A stretch of 64,000 nt of DNA from Pseudoflavitalea sp. G-6-1-2 (GCF_012927185.1 NZ_JABBGB010000001.1:868001-932000), one strand, 5' to 3'. Shown: positions 43,803 through 53,563, numbered from the stretch's first letter. Notes: a model not told the origin generated them from the letters alone. Program-made: numbers and translations.

Positions 43803-44918
43803 TTAACTGTTCAGCATCAGTGGCATAACCAGCATCAGCATCTCTTCGTTCTCTTCCTGCTCGGTTGGTTTAATGATACCGGCCTTAGTGGGGGTGCTCA
43901 GTTCGATCACCACATCATCACTTTCGGCGGCATTCAGCATTTCGATGAGGAACTTACCGTTGAAGGCAATCTGCAGGTCTTCGCCATTGTACTGGCACTT
44001 CATGCGCTCGGTTCCTTCAAAAGAGAAGTCTACGTCCTGTGCAGCCAGTTGCAGTTCGCTTCCGCTGATATTGAGCACAACCTGGTTGGTGCTTTTGTTA
44101 CTGAAGATGCTCACGCGGCGGAGTGCGCCCTGGAAGTCACCTTTATTGATAGTGAGTTTGTACGGATTGTCTGCAGGGATTACCACGCGGTAATCAGGGA
44201 AACGTGCATCGATCAGGCGACAGCTCATCTGAGTAGTGCCATGTTTAACGAAGAGGTGATTGCTGTTGTAGTTGATCACCAGTTCGTCGTCGTTATCGGG
44301 CATGGCTGATTTCAGCAGGTTGAGCGGTTTCTTGGGAACGATCAGTGAATCTGTTTTAGGGCAGCTCACATCAATTCTTTTATAGCGAACGAGGCGGTGA
44401 GCATCGGTTGCTACAAACTGCAATCCTTTCTTGTCCATTTCAAAGTACACACCTGTCATGGCCGGACGCAGATCGTCACTGCTCACAGCAAACAGGGTTT
44501 TATTGATGGCAGTAACCAGTGCAGAAGAGGTCATGGTGAAAGAAGTGGTATCATCAGCTACCGGTTCTTTCGGGAAATTGTCCGGGTTCTCTCCCATCAC
44601 TTTATACTTACCGTTATCACTGGTAAGCTCTACACCGAAGTTCTTATCGATATTGAAAGTAAGTGGCTGGTCCGGAATGTTTTTCAGAGAGTCCATCAGG
44701 ATTTTGGCAGGGATACACACACGGCCGGCATCTTTCGCTTCTACGTCCATCTGGATCTTCATCACAGTTTCGAGGTCAGTAGCTACTACGGTCAGTTTGT
44801 TTTTATCCACCTCAAACAGAAAATCTTCAAGGATTGGCAAAACTGTATTGGCGTTGATCACACCGCTGATCTGTTGCAACTGTTTCAACAAAGCCGAGGA
44901 AGAAACTATAAACTTCAT
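43803..44918 (-). CDS. dnaN: DNA polymerase III subunit beta (sliding clamp)
   Basis: A 371-residue clamp made of three similar domains. The N-terminus MKFIVSSSALLKQLQQISG and the C-terminal ending LMLVMPLML (the conserved PMR/PML-type tail) match the family. The frame stays open to 45071, but the ATG at 44918 starts the conserved domain and has a -7 element 20 bp upstream. The clamp tethers polymerase to DNA. Being 14 kb from the candidate oriC fits a gene often close to the origin, though dnaA is not adjacent. Confidence 0.96.
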   Translation of the reverse strand: MKFIVSSSALLKQLQQISGVINANTVLPILEDFLFEVDKNKLTVVATDLETVMKIQMDVEAKDAGRVCIPAKILMDSLKNIPDQPLTFNIDKNFGVELTSDNGKYKVMGENPDNFPKEPVADDTTSFTMTSSALVTAINKTLFAVSSDDLRPAMTGVYFEMDKKGLQFVATDAHRLVRYKRIDVSCPKTDSLIVPKKPLNLLKSAMPDNDDELVINYNSNHLFVKHGTTQMSCRLIDARFPDYRVVIPADNPYKLTINKGDFQGALRRVSIFSNKSTNQVVLNISGSELQLAAQDVDFSFEGTERMKCQYNGEDLQIAFNGKFLIEMLNAAESDDVVIELSTPTKAGIIKPTEQEENEEMLMLVMPLMLNS

Positions 44919-44938
44919 ATAATAGTTTAAGATTTGAG

Positions 44939-44946
44939 CAAATATA
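44939..44946 (-). promoter_or_regulatory. -7 promoter element (TATATTTG) of dnaN
   Basis: The minus strand reads TATATTTG, a TAnnTTTG match, 20 bp before the dnaN ATG at 44918. It supports this start over the longer frame. Confidence 0.5.
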
Positions 44947-45153
44947 GAATTATGAATGATACCTTTCACCTGTTTTTTTGAACAGGCAGGCCCCCCTGTT
45001 GTTAGCAACCAATGTATGCGGGTTGGCCTGCCGGTGGCCAGTTTCCGGCAACCTTGCAAGGTTGGTTGCAAAAGCCGTTAAATTGAATAACTTCATGCCC
45101 TCATTCGGGTTCCCGGTATCGGGCATTTTAATAAAAGATATATATTATTGAAT

Positions 45154-46467
45154 ATGGTATTTGATAAACTATTTGGATGGGGTAAAAAGAAGAAAGAAGA
45201 CCCGGCAATTACATTCGGCCGCTATTCGGACAATAACAAGTCGGTAGCCAAGGTAAATCGCTGGACAGACGCCGATAACCTGTTTAAGAACAAAGAATAT
45301 CATCAGTGTATCGAGGCTTTTTTCGATTATCTGCGAGACGAACAGGAGCAGAACGTTGTACTGGAGCGCAATGGTCAGGAAGGACGGTTCCAGGTATTTC
45401 AGGGTTCCAAAGTGGTAAGAGGTGAGTTCAACAACGAACGCCTGGTGGCCGAGATCACACTCGCCAAAATGCCGCAAAGCAGTGTTCCCGTGATGCGCCG
45501 CCTGCTCGAAATGAACTTCAATCTTTATTACAGCCGCTATGCCCTCGATGGCGACAGGCTCTGCATGCGCTTCGACAGCGATATTCAGATCGCCAATCCC
45601 AATAAACTGTACTATGGACTGAAAGAACTGGCCACTAAAGCCGACAAGCAGGATGATCTGCTGGTGCAGGAGTTCACAGCCCTTCAGACCATGGATACAG
45701 ACCATGTGCTCGAAATTCCGCAGACCGAGAAAGAAGTGAAATATCAGTGGTTCCAGAACTGGATCCGCGAAACGCTCGACTACATCAAAACGCTCGACGC
45801 AGACAAATACTCAGGAGGCATCGCCTACCTGCTGCTCACACTCGCTTTCCGCATCGATTACCTGATTGCTCCTGAAGGACAACTGCAAAACGATCTCGAA
45901 AAGCTGGTAGACATCTACTACAGAAAAGACGAAAAGCAAACCATCGAGCGTAATCAGCTTATGCGCGAAGCTTACGAGAAACTGCTGGCGAAACCCAAAG
46001 AAGAAGTATTCCCTTACCTCTTCCGCAGCCGTCACACATTTGCTATCGTAAGCCCGCAGAAATACGATGTGGTAGCCGAAGCCATTGCGGCCGCTGCAAC
46101 CAACATGCCTTTCTATAACGAGAACGGACATCAGTTTGTAGCCAATAAAGTAATGGAGTATCCGCTCGCATTCTGCCAGTATTCTTACAGCCTGCCCAAA
46201 CCATGGTCGGATCTGTTCCGCCTCTTTATGCAGGTGAACTATTCAGAATACTTTGCAGCGCTCGGATTCAACACGCAGTATTTTAATGCAGCACAGAAAG
46301 AATTCAATATCGATGCTGTTCAGGACGCGATCGGCAGAATCATTGCAGACTGGAAACCAAAGTATCCTCATCTGTCTTTCAAACTTCATAACCTGAAGTA
46401 CGACAACCTGGTTGTATTCAATCAGAGTTTCAGCAATGAGATCGCCACTTTGAATTTTGAAGCTTAG
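45154..46467 (+). CDS. Uncharacterised cytoplasmic protein, YbjN/secretion-chaperone-like fold suspected
   Basis: A 437-residue protein without signal peptide. It begins with a short amphipathic, Lys-rich stretch (FDKLFGWGKKKKEDP). Residues about 50-165 have the pattern of a YbjN/type III secretion chaperone-like alpha/beta domain, with VVLERNGQEGRFQVFQGSK and VMRRLLEMNFNLYYSRYALDGDRLCMRF. A helical middle and a second domain from about 310 (HTFAIVSPQKYDVVAEAI) follow. I do not recognise a named family. It begins an apparent operon with a protease and recX and is divergent from dnaN. The ATG at 45154 is preferred to the TTG at 45148. Confidence 0.7.
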   Translation: MVFDKLFGWGKKKKEDPAITFGRYSDNNKSVAKVNRWTDADNLFKNKEYHQCIEAFFDYLRDEQEQNVVLERNGQEGRFQVFQGSKVVRGEFNNERLVAEITLAKMPQSSVPVMRRLLEMNFNLYYSRYALDGDRLCMRFDSDIQIANPNKLYYGLKELATKADKQDDLLVQEFTALQTMDTDHVLEIPQTEKEVKYQWFQNWIRETLDYIKTLDADKYSGGIAYLLLTLAFRIDYLIAPEGQLQNDLEKLVDIYYRKDEKQTIERNQLMREAYEKLLAKPKEEVFPYLFRSRHTFAIVSPQKYDVVAEAIAAAATNMPFYNENGHQFVANKVMEYPLAFCQYSYSLPKPWSDLFRLFMQVNYSEYFAALGFNTQYFNAAQKEFNIDAVQDAIGRIIADWKPKYPHLSFKLHNLKYDNLVVFNQSFSNEIATLNFEA

Positions 46468-46487
46468 ACCCATTAACCAACATCGCT

Positions 46488-47591
<1,104 letters not shown>

Positions 47592-47594
47592 TCC

Positions 47595-48086
47595 ATGGCG
47601 TATCAAAAACAACAATTCAGCAAAGAACAGGCATTGCAAAAGGCCCGCCACTACTGCGGGTACCAGGAACGCTCTCACACAGAAGTGAAAGAGAAGCTCT
47701 ATTCCTATGGCCTCCGCAAAACGGATGTCGAAGAGATCCTTAGTTCCCTCATAGAAGACAACTATCTCAACGAAGAAAGATTCGCAGCTCAGTTTGCCGG
47801 CGGGAAATTCCGCATGAAGCAATGGGGCCGCGTGAAAATAAAATATGAGCTGAAGCAGAAAAGAGTCAGTGAGTACTGCATCAAAAAAGCGATGAAAGAA
47901 ATTGATGAGGAAGACTACCAGAAAACACTGGAGAAACTGGCATCAGCCAAATGGGACAGTGTGAAAGGAGAAGGTGTAAATCACTTTGTGAAGATGAGTA
48001 AAACCACCGACTATTTATTGCAGAAAGGATATGAATCAGAACTGGTAAGAGCAGTAGTGGCGGCACTTCGCGCGCCTGAAGGATAA
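47595..48086 (+). CDS. recX: RecX-family regulatory protein
   Basis: A 163-residue RecX with the three-helix repeats seen in RSHTEVKEKLYSYGL, the LIEDNYLNEERFAAQFAGGKFR motif (NDxRFA type), and WGRVKIKYELKQKRVS. RecX binds RecA filaments and limits their activity. Here it sits 3 bp behind the protease gene and not beside recA, so it is probably translated with an operon whose other members are uncharacterised. Confidence 0.92.
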   Translation: MAYQKQQFSKEQALQKARHYCGYQERSHTEVKEKLYSYGLRKTDVEEILSSLIEDNYLNEERFAAQFAGGKFRMKQWGRVKIKYELKQKRVSEYCIKKAMKEIDEEDYQKTLEKLASAKWDSVKGEGVNHFVKMSKTTDYLLQKGYESELVRAVVAALRAPEG

Positions 48087-48443
48087 ATTTTTTTTACCAC
48101 AAAGTGGTATTGTCAACGGTTGAAAATGGTGCTAACTTACGGTTCCAATTCCCCCCACATAGTAACCGTAGAACAGATTCCGCCCTGTTTGTAGTCCTCA
48201 TTCCTACCCGAATAAATTGTTACAAAGAGCTTGTGTAGTTGGTCAAACTATACTGGTTTTCTCATAGAGCAACTTTAACCTTCAATCAGCCAACACGGCT
48301 GAGCAGGATCATTGGAAGCAATGAGCTGTCGGCTGTAACCAGGTCTCAGCAGTGCCGGTATATCAGGTGGAGAATGCCGGCCTGCAGGAGACTTTTGTCT
48401 GATCTGCACAACATTCGATTCGTTAGCAACAGGTATACTAATA
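48087..48443. other. Non-coding region after recX
   Basis: No gene is convincing. Immediately after recX is a T-rich run followed by a short hairpin TACCAC-AAA-GTGGTA (48095-48109). The rest has no recognisable RNA or repeat. The ORFs at 48239-48517 (+) and 48275-48583 (-) overlap the M28 terminator and lack any domain. Confidence 0.5.
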
Positions 48444-48445
48444 AA

Positions 48446-48480
48446 AAGAGGCTGCCCGCATTTTGCTGTGGCAGCCTCTT
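48446..48480 (-). terminator. Rho-independent terminator after the M28 peptidase gene
   Basis: AAGAGGCTGCC / GGCAGCCTCTT hairpin with a 13-nt loop; the minus strand continues with TTTATT. Confidence 0.85.
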
Positions 48481-48500
48481 GCATTATTTCAACCGATCGG

Positions 48501-50165
48501 TTATTTCTTCTCTCTGATGGCTTTGAATTCAGAGCCATTCTTCCATCCGGGCATTTTTTCTTCGAATGCCAGTTTCTTACCAACCTGGAACATCAGCTTC
48601 AGGTCTTCGATGGCTCCTTCCATTGTCCAGGTAGAGGCATCGAACTCGTCGGCAGGGCGGTGATAACGATTGTCGTTGTACTCTTTGTCGAGCTGCTCAC
48701 CGTATTCTTTTCCTTTTCCAACTACATCTATGCCACGCTCTGTGTACAATGCGGGGATGCCCACTTTAGCGAAGTTGAAATGGTCCGAACGATAGTAGTA
48801 TCCGGCTTCGGGATGCGTTTCGAAGGAAATGGTGCGGCCCGCTTTGGTAGCGGCTTCCAGCAGATAATCTTCGAGGTCGCTTTGTCCGCGGCCAACAACG
48901 ATGATATCGCTTGTTTTACCGAATGGATTCAGCACATCCATATTGATATTGGCTACTGTTTTATCGGCAGGATAGATGGGGTTCTGCGCATAGTACTCGG
49001 AGCCGAGCAGTCCTTGTTCTTCTGCAGTTACTGCGAGTAAGATGATGGTACGCTCAGGCGCCTCAGGCAGGCTCTTGAATGCGCGTGCAATTTCGATAAG
49101 ACCTGCTGTTGCACTGGCATTGTCCATGGCGCCGTTGTAGATGGAGTCGCCTTTCTCATCTGCTTTACCAACACCAAGGTGATCCCAGTGTGCAGTGTAG
49201 ATGATCACTTCATCCGGACGTTTAGAACCAGTGATCTTTCCGATAACATTATGCGATTTGTTGTATTCTGCTTTAACCTGAATGCCGGTGCTCAGTTGCT
49301 CGTTGAGCGGAACAGCTTTGAAACCTTTCTGGTCGGCTTTGGCGAGCAGGGTTGAATCATAGCCGGCGGCAGTGAGCAGCTTATTGGCTGCGGGGCCGGA
49401 TATCCAACCGATCACATCAGCATGTTTTTCATTTTTTCCGCGGGGATCGAGACGGAGGCGCGAGCCATTCCAGTTATTCTGAACTACTGCGAACGGATAA
49501 CTTGCTGCTTCTGTGCTGTGGATGATGAGACAGCCGCGTGCACCCTGGCGGGCAGCTTCTTCAAACTTGTAAGTCCAGCGACCGTAGTAGGTCATGGTTT
49601 TGCCTTTGAAGAGTGTGGAGTCTCCGCTATTGTAACCGGGATCGTTCACCAGTACGAGCACTACTTTTCCTTTAACGTCGATTCCCGCATAGTCGTTCCA
49701 GTTATACTCCGGCGCAACTACTCCATAACCTGCGAAAACAAGATCAGATTTATCGAGCGATACATTCTCTGTTTTGTTGGTCCAGATAACGTAATCTTCC
49801 AATCCTTTGAGTTTGAAATTTCCTTTGGGCGTGGTTACGGCCATGTCGGGAGCCGCAACAGTAGTGATGTTCACCATGGGAACATCCTGCAGATAGCTGC
49901 TGCCGTTGCCGGGTTCGAGACCAACCGCAGCGAATTTCTTTTGAAGGAAATCGATGGTAAGATCTTCGCCCATGGTAAAGGGCTTGCGGCCAAGAAAACT
50001 GTCGGAGGCCAATACCTGAATATTTTTGGCAAGGCTGTCGGCGCGCAGGGCAGTGAGGCCTGCATCGTCTTTCAATGTTGTCTTGTTGTTGTTGTCGCCA
50101 CAACTGGCAGCCAGAATGGTGGCTGCAGCCAGCGACAGCGGTACAAAGTAGGAACGCATATTCAT
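48501..50165 (-). CDS. M28-family metallopeptidase lipoprotein with PA domain
   Basis: A 554-residue exported aminopeptidase-type enzyme. A lipoprotein signal peptide ends at ILAASC. A PA-like domain lies in residues about 120-270. The zinc-binding catalytic domain has YTAHWDHLG, GAMDNASATAGLIEIARAF, the catalytic Glu in VTAEEQGLLGSEYYA, and YYRSDHFNFAKVGIPALY. It probably trims peptides in the periplasm or at the outer membrane. The ATG at 50165 is preferred over the TTG at 50186. Confidence 0.92.
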   Translation of the reverse strand: MNMRSYFVPLSLAAATILAASCGDNNNKTTLKDDAGLTALRADSLAKNIQVLASDSFLGRKPFTMGEDLTIDFLQKKFAAVGLEPGNGSSYLQDVPMVNITTVAAPDMAVTTPKGNFKLKGLEDYVIWTNKTENVSLDKSDLVFAGYGVVAPEYNWNDYAGIDVKGKVVLVLVNDPGYNSGDSTLFKGKTMTYYGRWTYKFEEAARQGARGCLIIHSTEAASYPFAVVQNNWNGSRLRLDPRGKNEKHADVIGWISGPAANKLLTAAGYDSTLLAKADQKGFKAVPLNEQLSTGIQVKAEYNKSHNVIGKITGSKRPDEVIIYTAHWDHLGVGKADEKGDSIYNGAMDNASATAGLIEIARAFKSLPEAPERTIILLAVTAEEQGLLGSEYYAQNPIYPADKTVANINMDVLNPFGKTSDIIVVGRGQSDLEDYLLEAATKAGRTISFETHPEAGYYYRSDHFNFAKVGIPALYTERGIDVVGKGKEYGEQLDKEYNDNRYHRPADEFDASTWTMEGAIEDLKLMFQVGKKLAFEEKMPGWKNGSEFKAIREKK

Positions 50166-50256
50166 GTGTTTTTTATTTCGGCACAAAAGGTACTGTAAAA
50201 ATCGCTTCGCGGAACAGGTGGGGATGATGAAGCGCCGGCAACTGTAAAGGATTCGA

Positions 50257-50264
50257 TATTTTTG
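50257..50264 (+). promoter_or_regulatory. -7 promoter element (TATTTTTG) of the GNAT gene
   Basis: TATTTTTG matches TAnnTTTG, 17 bp before the ATG at 50282. Confidence 0.45.
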
Positions 50265-50281
50265 CCAGCAAAACGGAGCCT

Positions 50282-50812
50282 ATGGAACTGCTTGCTGTAA
50301 CCAGTGTAAATGATCCGCATCTTGCGTATATCAAAGCATTGTATGAGTCAACTTTTCCTGTTCAGGAAAGGAGGGATTGGCCGAAGCTGTTGAAATTGCT
50401 GCAGGAACCCGCCATGAAACTGAGTACGGTACTCGCAGACAATGAAGCCATCGGTTTTGTGATCGGATGGCAGATCGGCGATTGGTACTATGTAGAACAT
50501 CTGGCCATCGACCCGGAACAACGCGGAAAGAAATACGGCGAACGCGTGATGGAAACTGTGCTGGAAGCGGGCCGTGGCAAAGTGATACTCGAAGTGGAAA
50601 GAGTGCACGATACCAACAGCCAGCGAAGGATCGGTTTCTATGAAAGGCTTGGATACACCGTGGTTAATTACGATTATGTGCAACCACCCTATCGTAAGGG
50701 CGAAGATGTACTTCCGCTGTTGCTGATGAGCCGCCCCGCCCTCACTGATGAAAATGAAGCAAGCATCCTAGCCAATCAAATAAAATACATGGTGTACAAG
50801 CGATATTATTGA
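50282..50812 (+). CDS. GNAT-family N-acetyltransferase
   Basis: A 176-residue acetyltransferase. The core shows the beta-4 strand and acetyl-CoA loop as VEHLAIDPEQRGKKYGERVMETVL (Q/RxxGxG/A-type), followed by VILEVERVHDTNSQRRIGFYERLGY. The substrate is unknown. It is divergent from the M28 peptidase gene and ends at a good terminator. Confidence 0.9.
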   Translation: MELLAVTSVNDPHLAYIKALYESTFPVQERRDWPKLLKLLQEPAMKLSTVLADNEAIGFVIGWQIGDWYYVEHLAIDPEQRGKKYGERVMETVLEAGRGKVILEVERVHDTNSQRRIGFYERLGYTVVNYDYVQPPYRKGEDVLPLLLMSRPALTDENEASILANQIKYMVYKRYY

Positions 50813-50876
50813 ACACTCAGTGCTCATTTTGCAGAAAAATTTGCACAGCTTCGCTGTGAAAGAAATGTGAATGGCT

Positions 50877-50902
50877 GCCGCAGAAATTCTGCGGCTTTTT
50901 AA
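50877..50902 (+). terminator. Rho-independent terminator after the GNAT gene
   Basis: GCCGCAGAA / TTCTGCGGC hairpin followed by five T. Confidence 0.85.
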
Positions 50903-51035
50903 TTCAATTATAATACCCATCGGCTTTTCAGTTTACATGCAATTAAGAGCGCGTTAAAATGGCTGCCTCCTTTTAAAAGCTGGCATATCCCGGCATGATG
51001 ATTGAAACTCACTCTCCAGTATTCATTGAACTTAT

Positions 51036-51044
51036 AAAAGGAGG
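51036..51044 (+). promoter_or_regulatory. Strong Shine-Dalgarno sequence of the 89-residue protein
   Basis: AAAAGGAGG, 5 bp before the ATG at 51050, is almost the full anti-SD complement. This is unusual in a phylum where most genes lack a Shine-Dalgarno sequence, and in this window no other gene shows one. Confidence 0.75.
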
Positions 51045-51049
51045 TTATT

Positions 51050-51319
51050 ATGAAAAACAGGAAAATCAAATCTATCACAGAAACATTCGACATTGTTTTA
51101 GAAGGAAGCCCTGTAACCGTAAAAGCTACTTCGTTTGAAACAGCTACAACAGAGGCTAGATATAGGGTGAGCATCAACGGTAGTCCCATTTATATTTTCG
51201 GATGGGACCCGCATAAGAACCGGCTGGCAGCAATTGAAAGAAGCGGAGCCGCAATGGCCATTCCTCCTCAGGTAGAACAAGCCGTGGCTATACAAATTCA
51301 AAATAAAATGGCGGCGTAA
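51050..51319 (+). CDS. Small hypothetical protein with strong ribosome binding site
   Basis: An 89-residue protein I do not recognise. It starts with a basic segment (MKNRKIKSITETF), then two likely beta strands, IVLEGSPVTVKATSF and RYRVSINGSPIYIFGWD, and a C-terminal helix (PPQVEQAVAIQIQNKMAA). No signal peptide is seen. The strong SD and a dedicated terminator suggest a real, well translated gene. It could be a small stress or regulatory protein, but this is speculation. Confidence 0.75.
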   Translation: MKNRKIKSITETFDIVLEGSPVTVKATSFETATTEARYRVSINGSPIYIFGWDPHKNRLAAIERSGAAMAIPPQVEQAVAIQIQNKMAA

Positions 51320-51344
51320 GATTTTGTGTGGAAAGAATTCCCGT

Positions 51345-51379
51345 GGGATGCGTGGCAGATGCTGCGCATCCCTTTTTTA
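51345..51379 (+). terminator. Rho-independent terminator after the small gene
   Basis: GGGATGCG / CGCATCCC hairpin with a 12-nt loop followed by six T. Its position inside the 5' extension of the Nudix frame shows that the Nudix start is downstream. Confidence 0.88.
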
Positions 51380-51393
51380 TGGACGATAATATT

Positions 51394-51401
51394 TACTTTT
51401 G
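51394..51401 (+). promoter_or_regulatory. -7 promoter element (TACTTTTG) of the Nudix gene
   Basis: TACTTTTG matches TAnnTTTG, 31 bp before the ATG at 51433 and downstream of the preceding terminator. Confidence 0.48.
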
Positions 51402-51432
51402 GCAAACTTCTAAATATTCATTTTACCGACCC

Positions 51433-51969
51433 ATGAAGCGCAATCAGATTATTTCTCTCCTTCGCAATTACAATACTACCGATGCTCACGAAAACGGCAT
51501 GCTTCAGAATATGCTCCGTTTCATTGAAACAAATACAGATTGCTTCGAACGGTCTTTGCTCATTGGTCACGTTACCGGTTCGGCCTGGATACTTAACAAA
51601 GAACGCACCCACGCCTTATTGATGCACCACAAAAAACTCAACAAGTGGTTCCAGCCCGGAGGCCATTGCGACGGAGACGCTGATGTAATGCATGTTGCAG
51701 CCAAAGAAGCCTTCGAGGAAACCGGATTGGAAGTAAACCCCATCTCAACGGCCATTTTCGATGTAGATCATCACCAGATCCCAGAAAGCAAAGGCATTCC
51801 CGAACATACCCATTACGATATAAGGTTTTTGTTTGAAGCAAACCGAACAACAGATGAGCTCGCGTCTAACAGCGAAGCACGCGCAGTTCGATGGATTGCA
51901 TTGGAAGAAATAGATCGATACAACAACGACGAAAGCATCATGCGCATGGTGAGGAAATCTGTTAGCTGA
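51433..51969 (+). CDS. Nudix hydrolase
   Basis: A 178-residue protein. The Nudix box is GGHCDGDADVMHVAAKEA followed by FEETGL; Lys replaces the usual Arg of the RE motif and Asp the first Glu, a variant common in Bacteroidota (GGHxDGD type). The C-terminal HTHYDIRFLFEA and VRWIALEEI are usual for this group. The substrate is not predictable (nucleoside diphosphate derivatives in general). The ATG at 51433 is used because a terminator and promoter lie upstream of it. It overlaps the convergent primase gene by 8 bp. Confidence 0.88.
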   Translation: MKRNQIISLLRNYNTTDAHENGMLQNMLRFIETNTDCFERSLLIGHVTGSAWILNKERTHALLMHHKKLNKWFQPGGHCDGDADVMHVAAKEAFEETGLEVNPISTAIFDVDHHQIPESKGIPEHTHYDIRFLFEANRTTDELASNSEARAVRWIALEEIDRYNNDESIMRMVRKSVS

Positions 51970-52858
51970 TCAGATGGATCAGCCACTCGTTCACATCTTT
52001 GTAAGCCGGGTAAGATTCATTCATCGGAGTATGTTCCAGCGGAGGATTTTCAACGCAGAAATTTTGAATGGATTCTGTAGCTTTCTTCCCGGTATCATCA
52101 TTATCGAACCAGGTATAGATGTATTTGTATGTTGACTTATCCAAAAGCGGTAAGGCCTGTTTCAGCATCATGGCTGAATTGAGGATGATCACATCGTCAT
52201 CCAGCTTCATTTTCTCTTCGAGCACCAGCACAGACAAAAAATCCATGAAACCTTCGAAGAGATGTACTCCTTCTGCCGAAGGATTTTTTCCCCGGATGCT
52301 AATTACAGCTTTTTTGCCGATGCATCCCTTGAACTGATAAGTTCTGTACTCGTAAGCGCCGAGATTGTTTTTGAATGCAATGGCTGTGAAACTGCGGCCG
52401 GTATCATTATCGTATAACCTGATCTCACGCAGGTATGCATGAGCCAGTTCATCAGGAATGCCTCTGTGATCGAGATACTCCAGCAACCCAACGGAACGCA
52501 GTTTGAAAACCGATCGGAGCACAATGCGTTTTTCTTCCTCCTCTCCTGTTTCAATGAAAGGCTTTACGGAAGGCGTAATGCCACTCAGGTTGGAGAGCCA
52601 GCGCAATGCATCAGATACCGAGCTGCTCTGAGCTTCGCTTTCGAGGTAGCTGCGTACAAATTTGATGATATCGCCACCGGCGGGGATTCCGAAATCGTAC
52701 CACACATTTCGGGCAAGATTCACTTTGAAGCTGGCAGTTCTTTCTGCACGGAAAGGAGACAGATACCAGACATCCCTCGTGTTCTTCTTTGTGGGATGAT
52801 GGCCCAGTTTATCCATCACATCGGTGATAGCTATCGTTCTTGCCTGCTCGATATTCAT
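51962..52858 (-). CDS. Primase-like protein with Toprim domain
   Basis: A 298-residue protein with an N-terminal CHC2-like primase zinc-finger fold (VWYLSPFRAERTASFKVNL, WYDFGIPAGGDIIKFV) in which the usual zinc-binding cysteines are absent, and a C-terminal Toprim domain with LFEGFMDFLSVLVLE and the metal-binding WFDNDDTGKKA. It is of the sort found on Bacteroidota mobile elements and islands and lacks a polymerase region typical of chromosomal DnaG. The ATG at 52858 is preferred since the further extension has no conserved content. Upstream lies a truncated methyltransferase. Confidence 0.85.
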   Translation of the reverse strand: MNIEQARTIAITDVMDKLGHHPTKKNTRDVWYLSPFRAERTASFKVNLARNVWYDFGIPAGGDIIKFVRSYLESEAQSSSVSDALRWLSNLSGITPSVKPFIETGEEEEKRIVLRSVFKLRSVGLLEYLDHRGIPDELAHAYLREIRLYDNDTGRSFTAIAFKNNLGAYEYRTYQFKGCIGKKAVISIRGKNPSAEGVHLFEGFMDFLSVLVLEEKMKLDDDVIILNSAMMLKQALPLLDKSTYKYIYTWFDNDDTGKKATESIQNFCVENPPLEHTPMNESYPAYKDVNEWLIHLIS

Positions 52859-52902
52859 TGTAACTAAGGTAGGTACAATCAGGCGCAGCAGCAAAATGGA
52901 AT

Positions 52903-53091
52903 TCAGGAACCAGGCACTGCTATCAAACAAAAAGAGGCGATGCTGGTGAGCTTGCCGGATGTGAGTTTTGCCGCAAGCAGCTCTGCCAGCAAACCCGCGC
53001 CACATCCGATTTCAAGGATAGGATCTTTCGGAGCCGGATCGATGATCGACACCGCCCATTCAAACCTGCTTTGATGCGCTATTTGAATTGA
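52903..53091 (-). pseudogene. Remnant of a SAM-dependent methyltransferase
   Basis: The minus strand encodes SIQIAHQSRFEWAVSIID, then PAPKDPILEIGCGAGLLAEL and LAAKLTSGKLTSI: the N-terminal third of a class I methyltransferase with motif I (LEIGCGAG). Then similarity ends at about 52940 and the frame stops at 52903. About 150 residues of the usual enzyme are missing, and there is no ATG. The 5' part overlaps the end of the acetyltransferase gene. It looks like an enzyme cut off by a deletion or by arrival of the primase gene. Confidence 0.7.
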
Positions 53092-53563
53092 TTTTCCATA
53101 TCATGTCGTACCGGTGCATGCCTTTGGCATATCCGTCTTCCGTGAACTGCTGAATGGTAAATCCGAATTTTTCGAAGAAAGGATAAGAATGCTGGGTGGT
53201 GTCTAACCAGAGTGTGGCGCCGGGATAAAGAGAGGCAATGCGTTCCAGCCTGAACTCAAGCAGTTTTCTGCCGATGTTCTTCTTGTGATATTCACTGTGA
53301 ACCAGTCCCCAGGCAAGCACAGCTTTTTTAGTAGCCTCACTGTAACCAAACCCTCCGCAACCGATCACCTCCTGATTGTGAAGTACCACAAAATAAAGGC
53401 TTTCAGAATCGGGGTATTCGATAGTGGCACCCTCCATATGATCGAGCCAGGTACCGAATTGAGCGATCTCTTCGGTGGCGAAGAACTTCGGCACGTTCGA
53501 AAGGAAGGCTGCCATACATCCTTCACGATAAGCTTTTGAATATGGGACGATTGTAATCTCCAT
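53060..53563 (-). CDS. GNAT-family N-acetyltransferase
   Basis: A 167-residue acetyltransferase. The acetyl-CoA-binding segment is LVHSEYHKKNIGRKLLEFRLERI, followed by LWLDTTQHSYPFFEKFGFTIQQF. The N-terminus (EITIVPYSKAYREGCMAAFLSNVPKFF) is typical of a stand-alone GNAT. Its 3' end overlaps the methyltransferase remnant. Substrate unknown. Confidence 0.88.
   Translation of the reverse strand: MEITIVPYSKAYREGCMAAFLSNVPKFFATEEIAQFGTWLDHMEGATIEYPDSESLYFVVLHNQEVIGCGGFGYSEATKKAVLAWGLVHSEYHKKNIGRKLLEFRLERIASLYPGATLWLDTTQHSYPFFEKFGFTIQQFTEDGYAKGMHRYDMIWKINSNSASKQV

Noticed and set aside
44919-45071. N-terminal extension of dnaN
   Set aside because: The known clamp N-terminus begins at the ATG at 44918, and a -7 element lies upstream of it within the extension.
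48239-48583. Overlapping short ORFs on both strands after recX
   Set aside because: They run through the M28 terminator and into the M28 gene, with no recognisable protein features.
52859-53005. Extended N-terminus of the primase-like protein
   Set aside because: The extension is Arg/His/Leu-rich nonsense that runs through the methyltransferase remnant in another frame; the conserved domain starts at the ATG at 52858.
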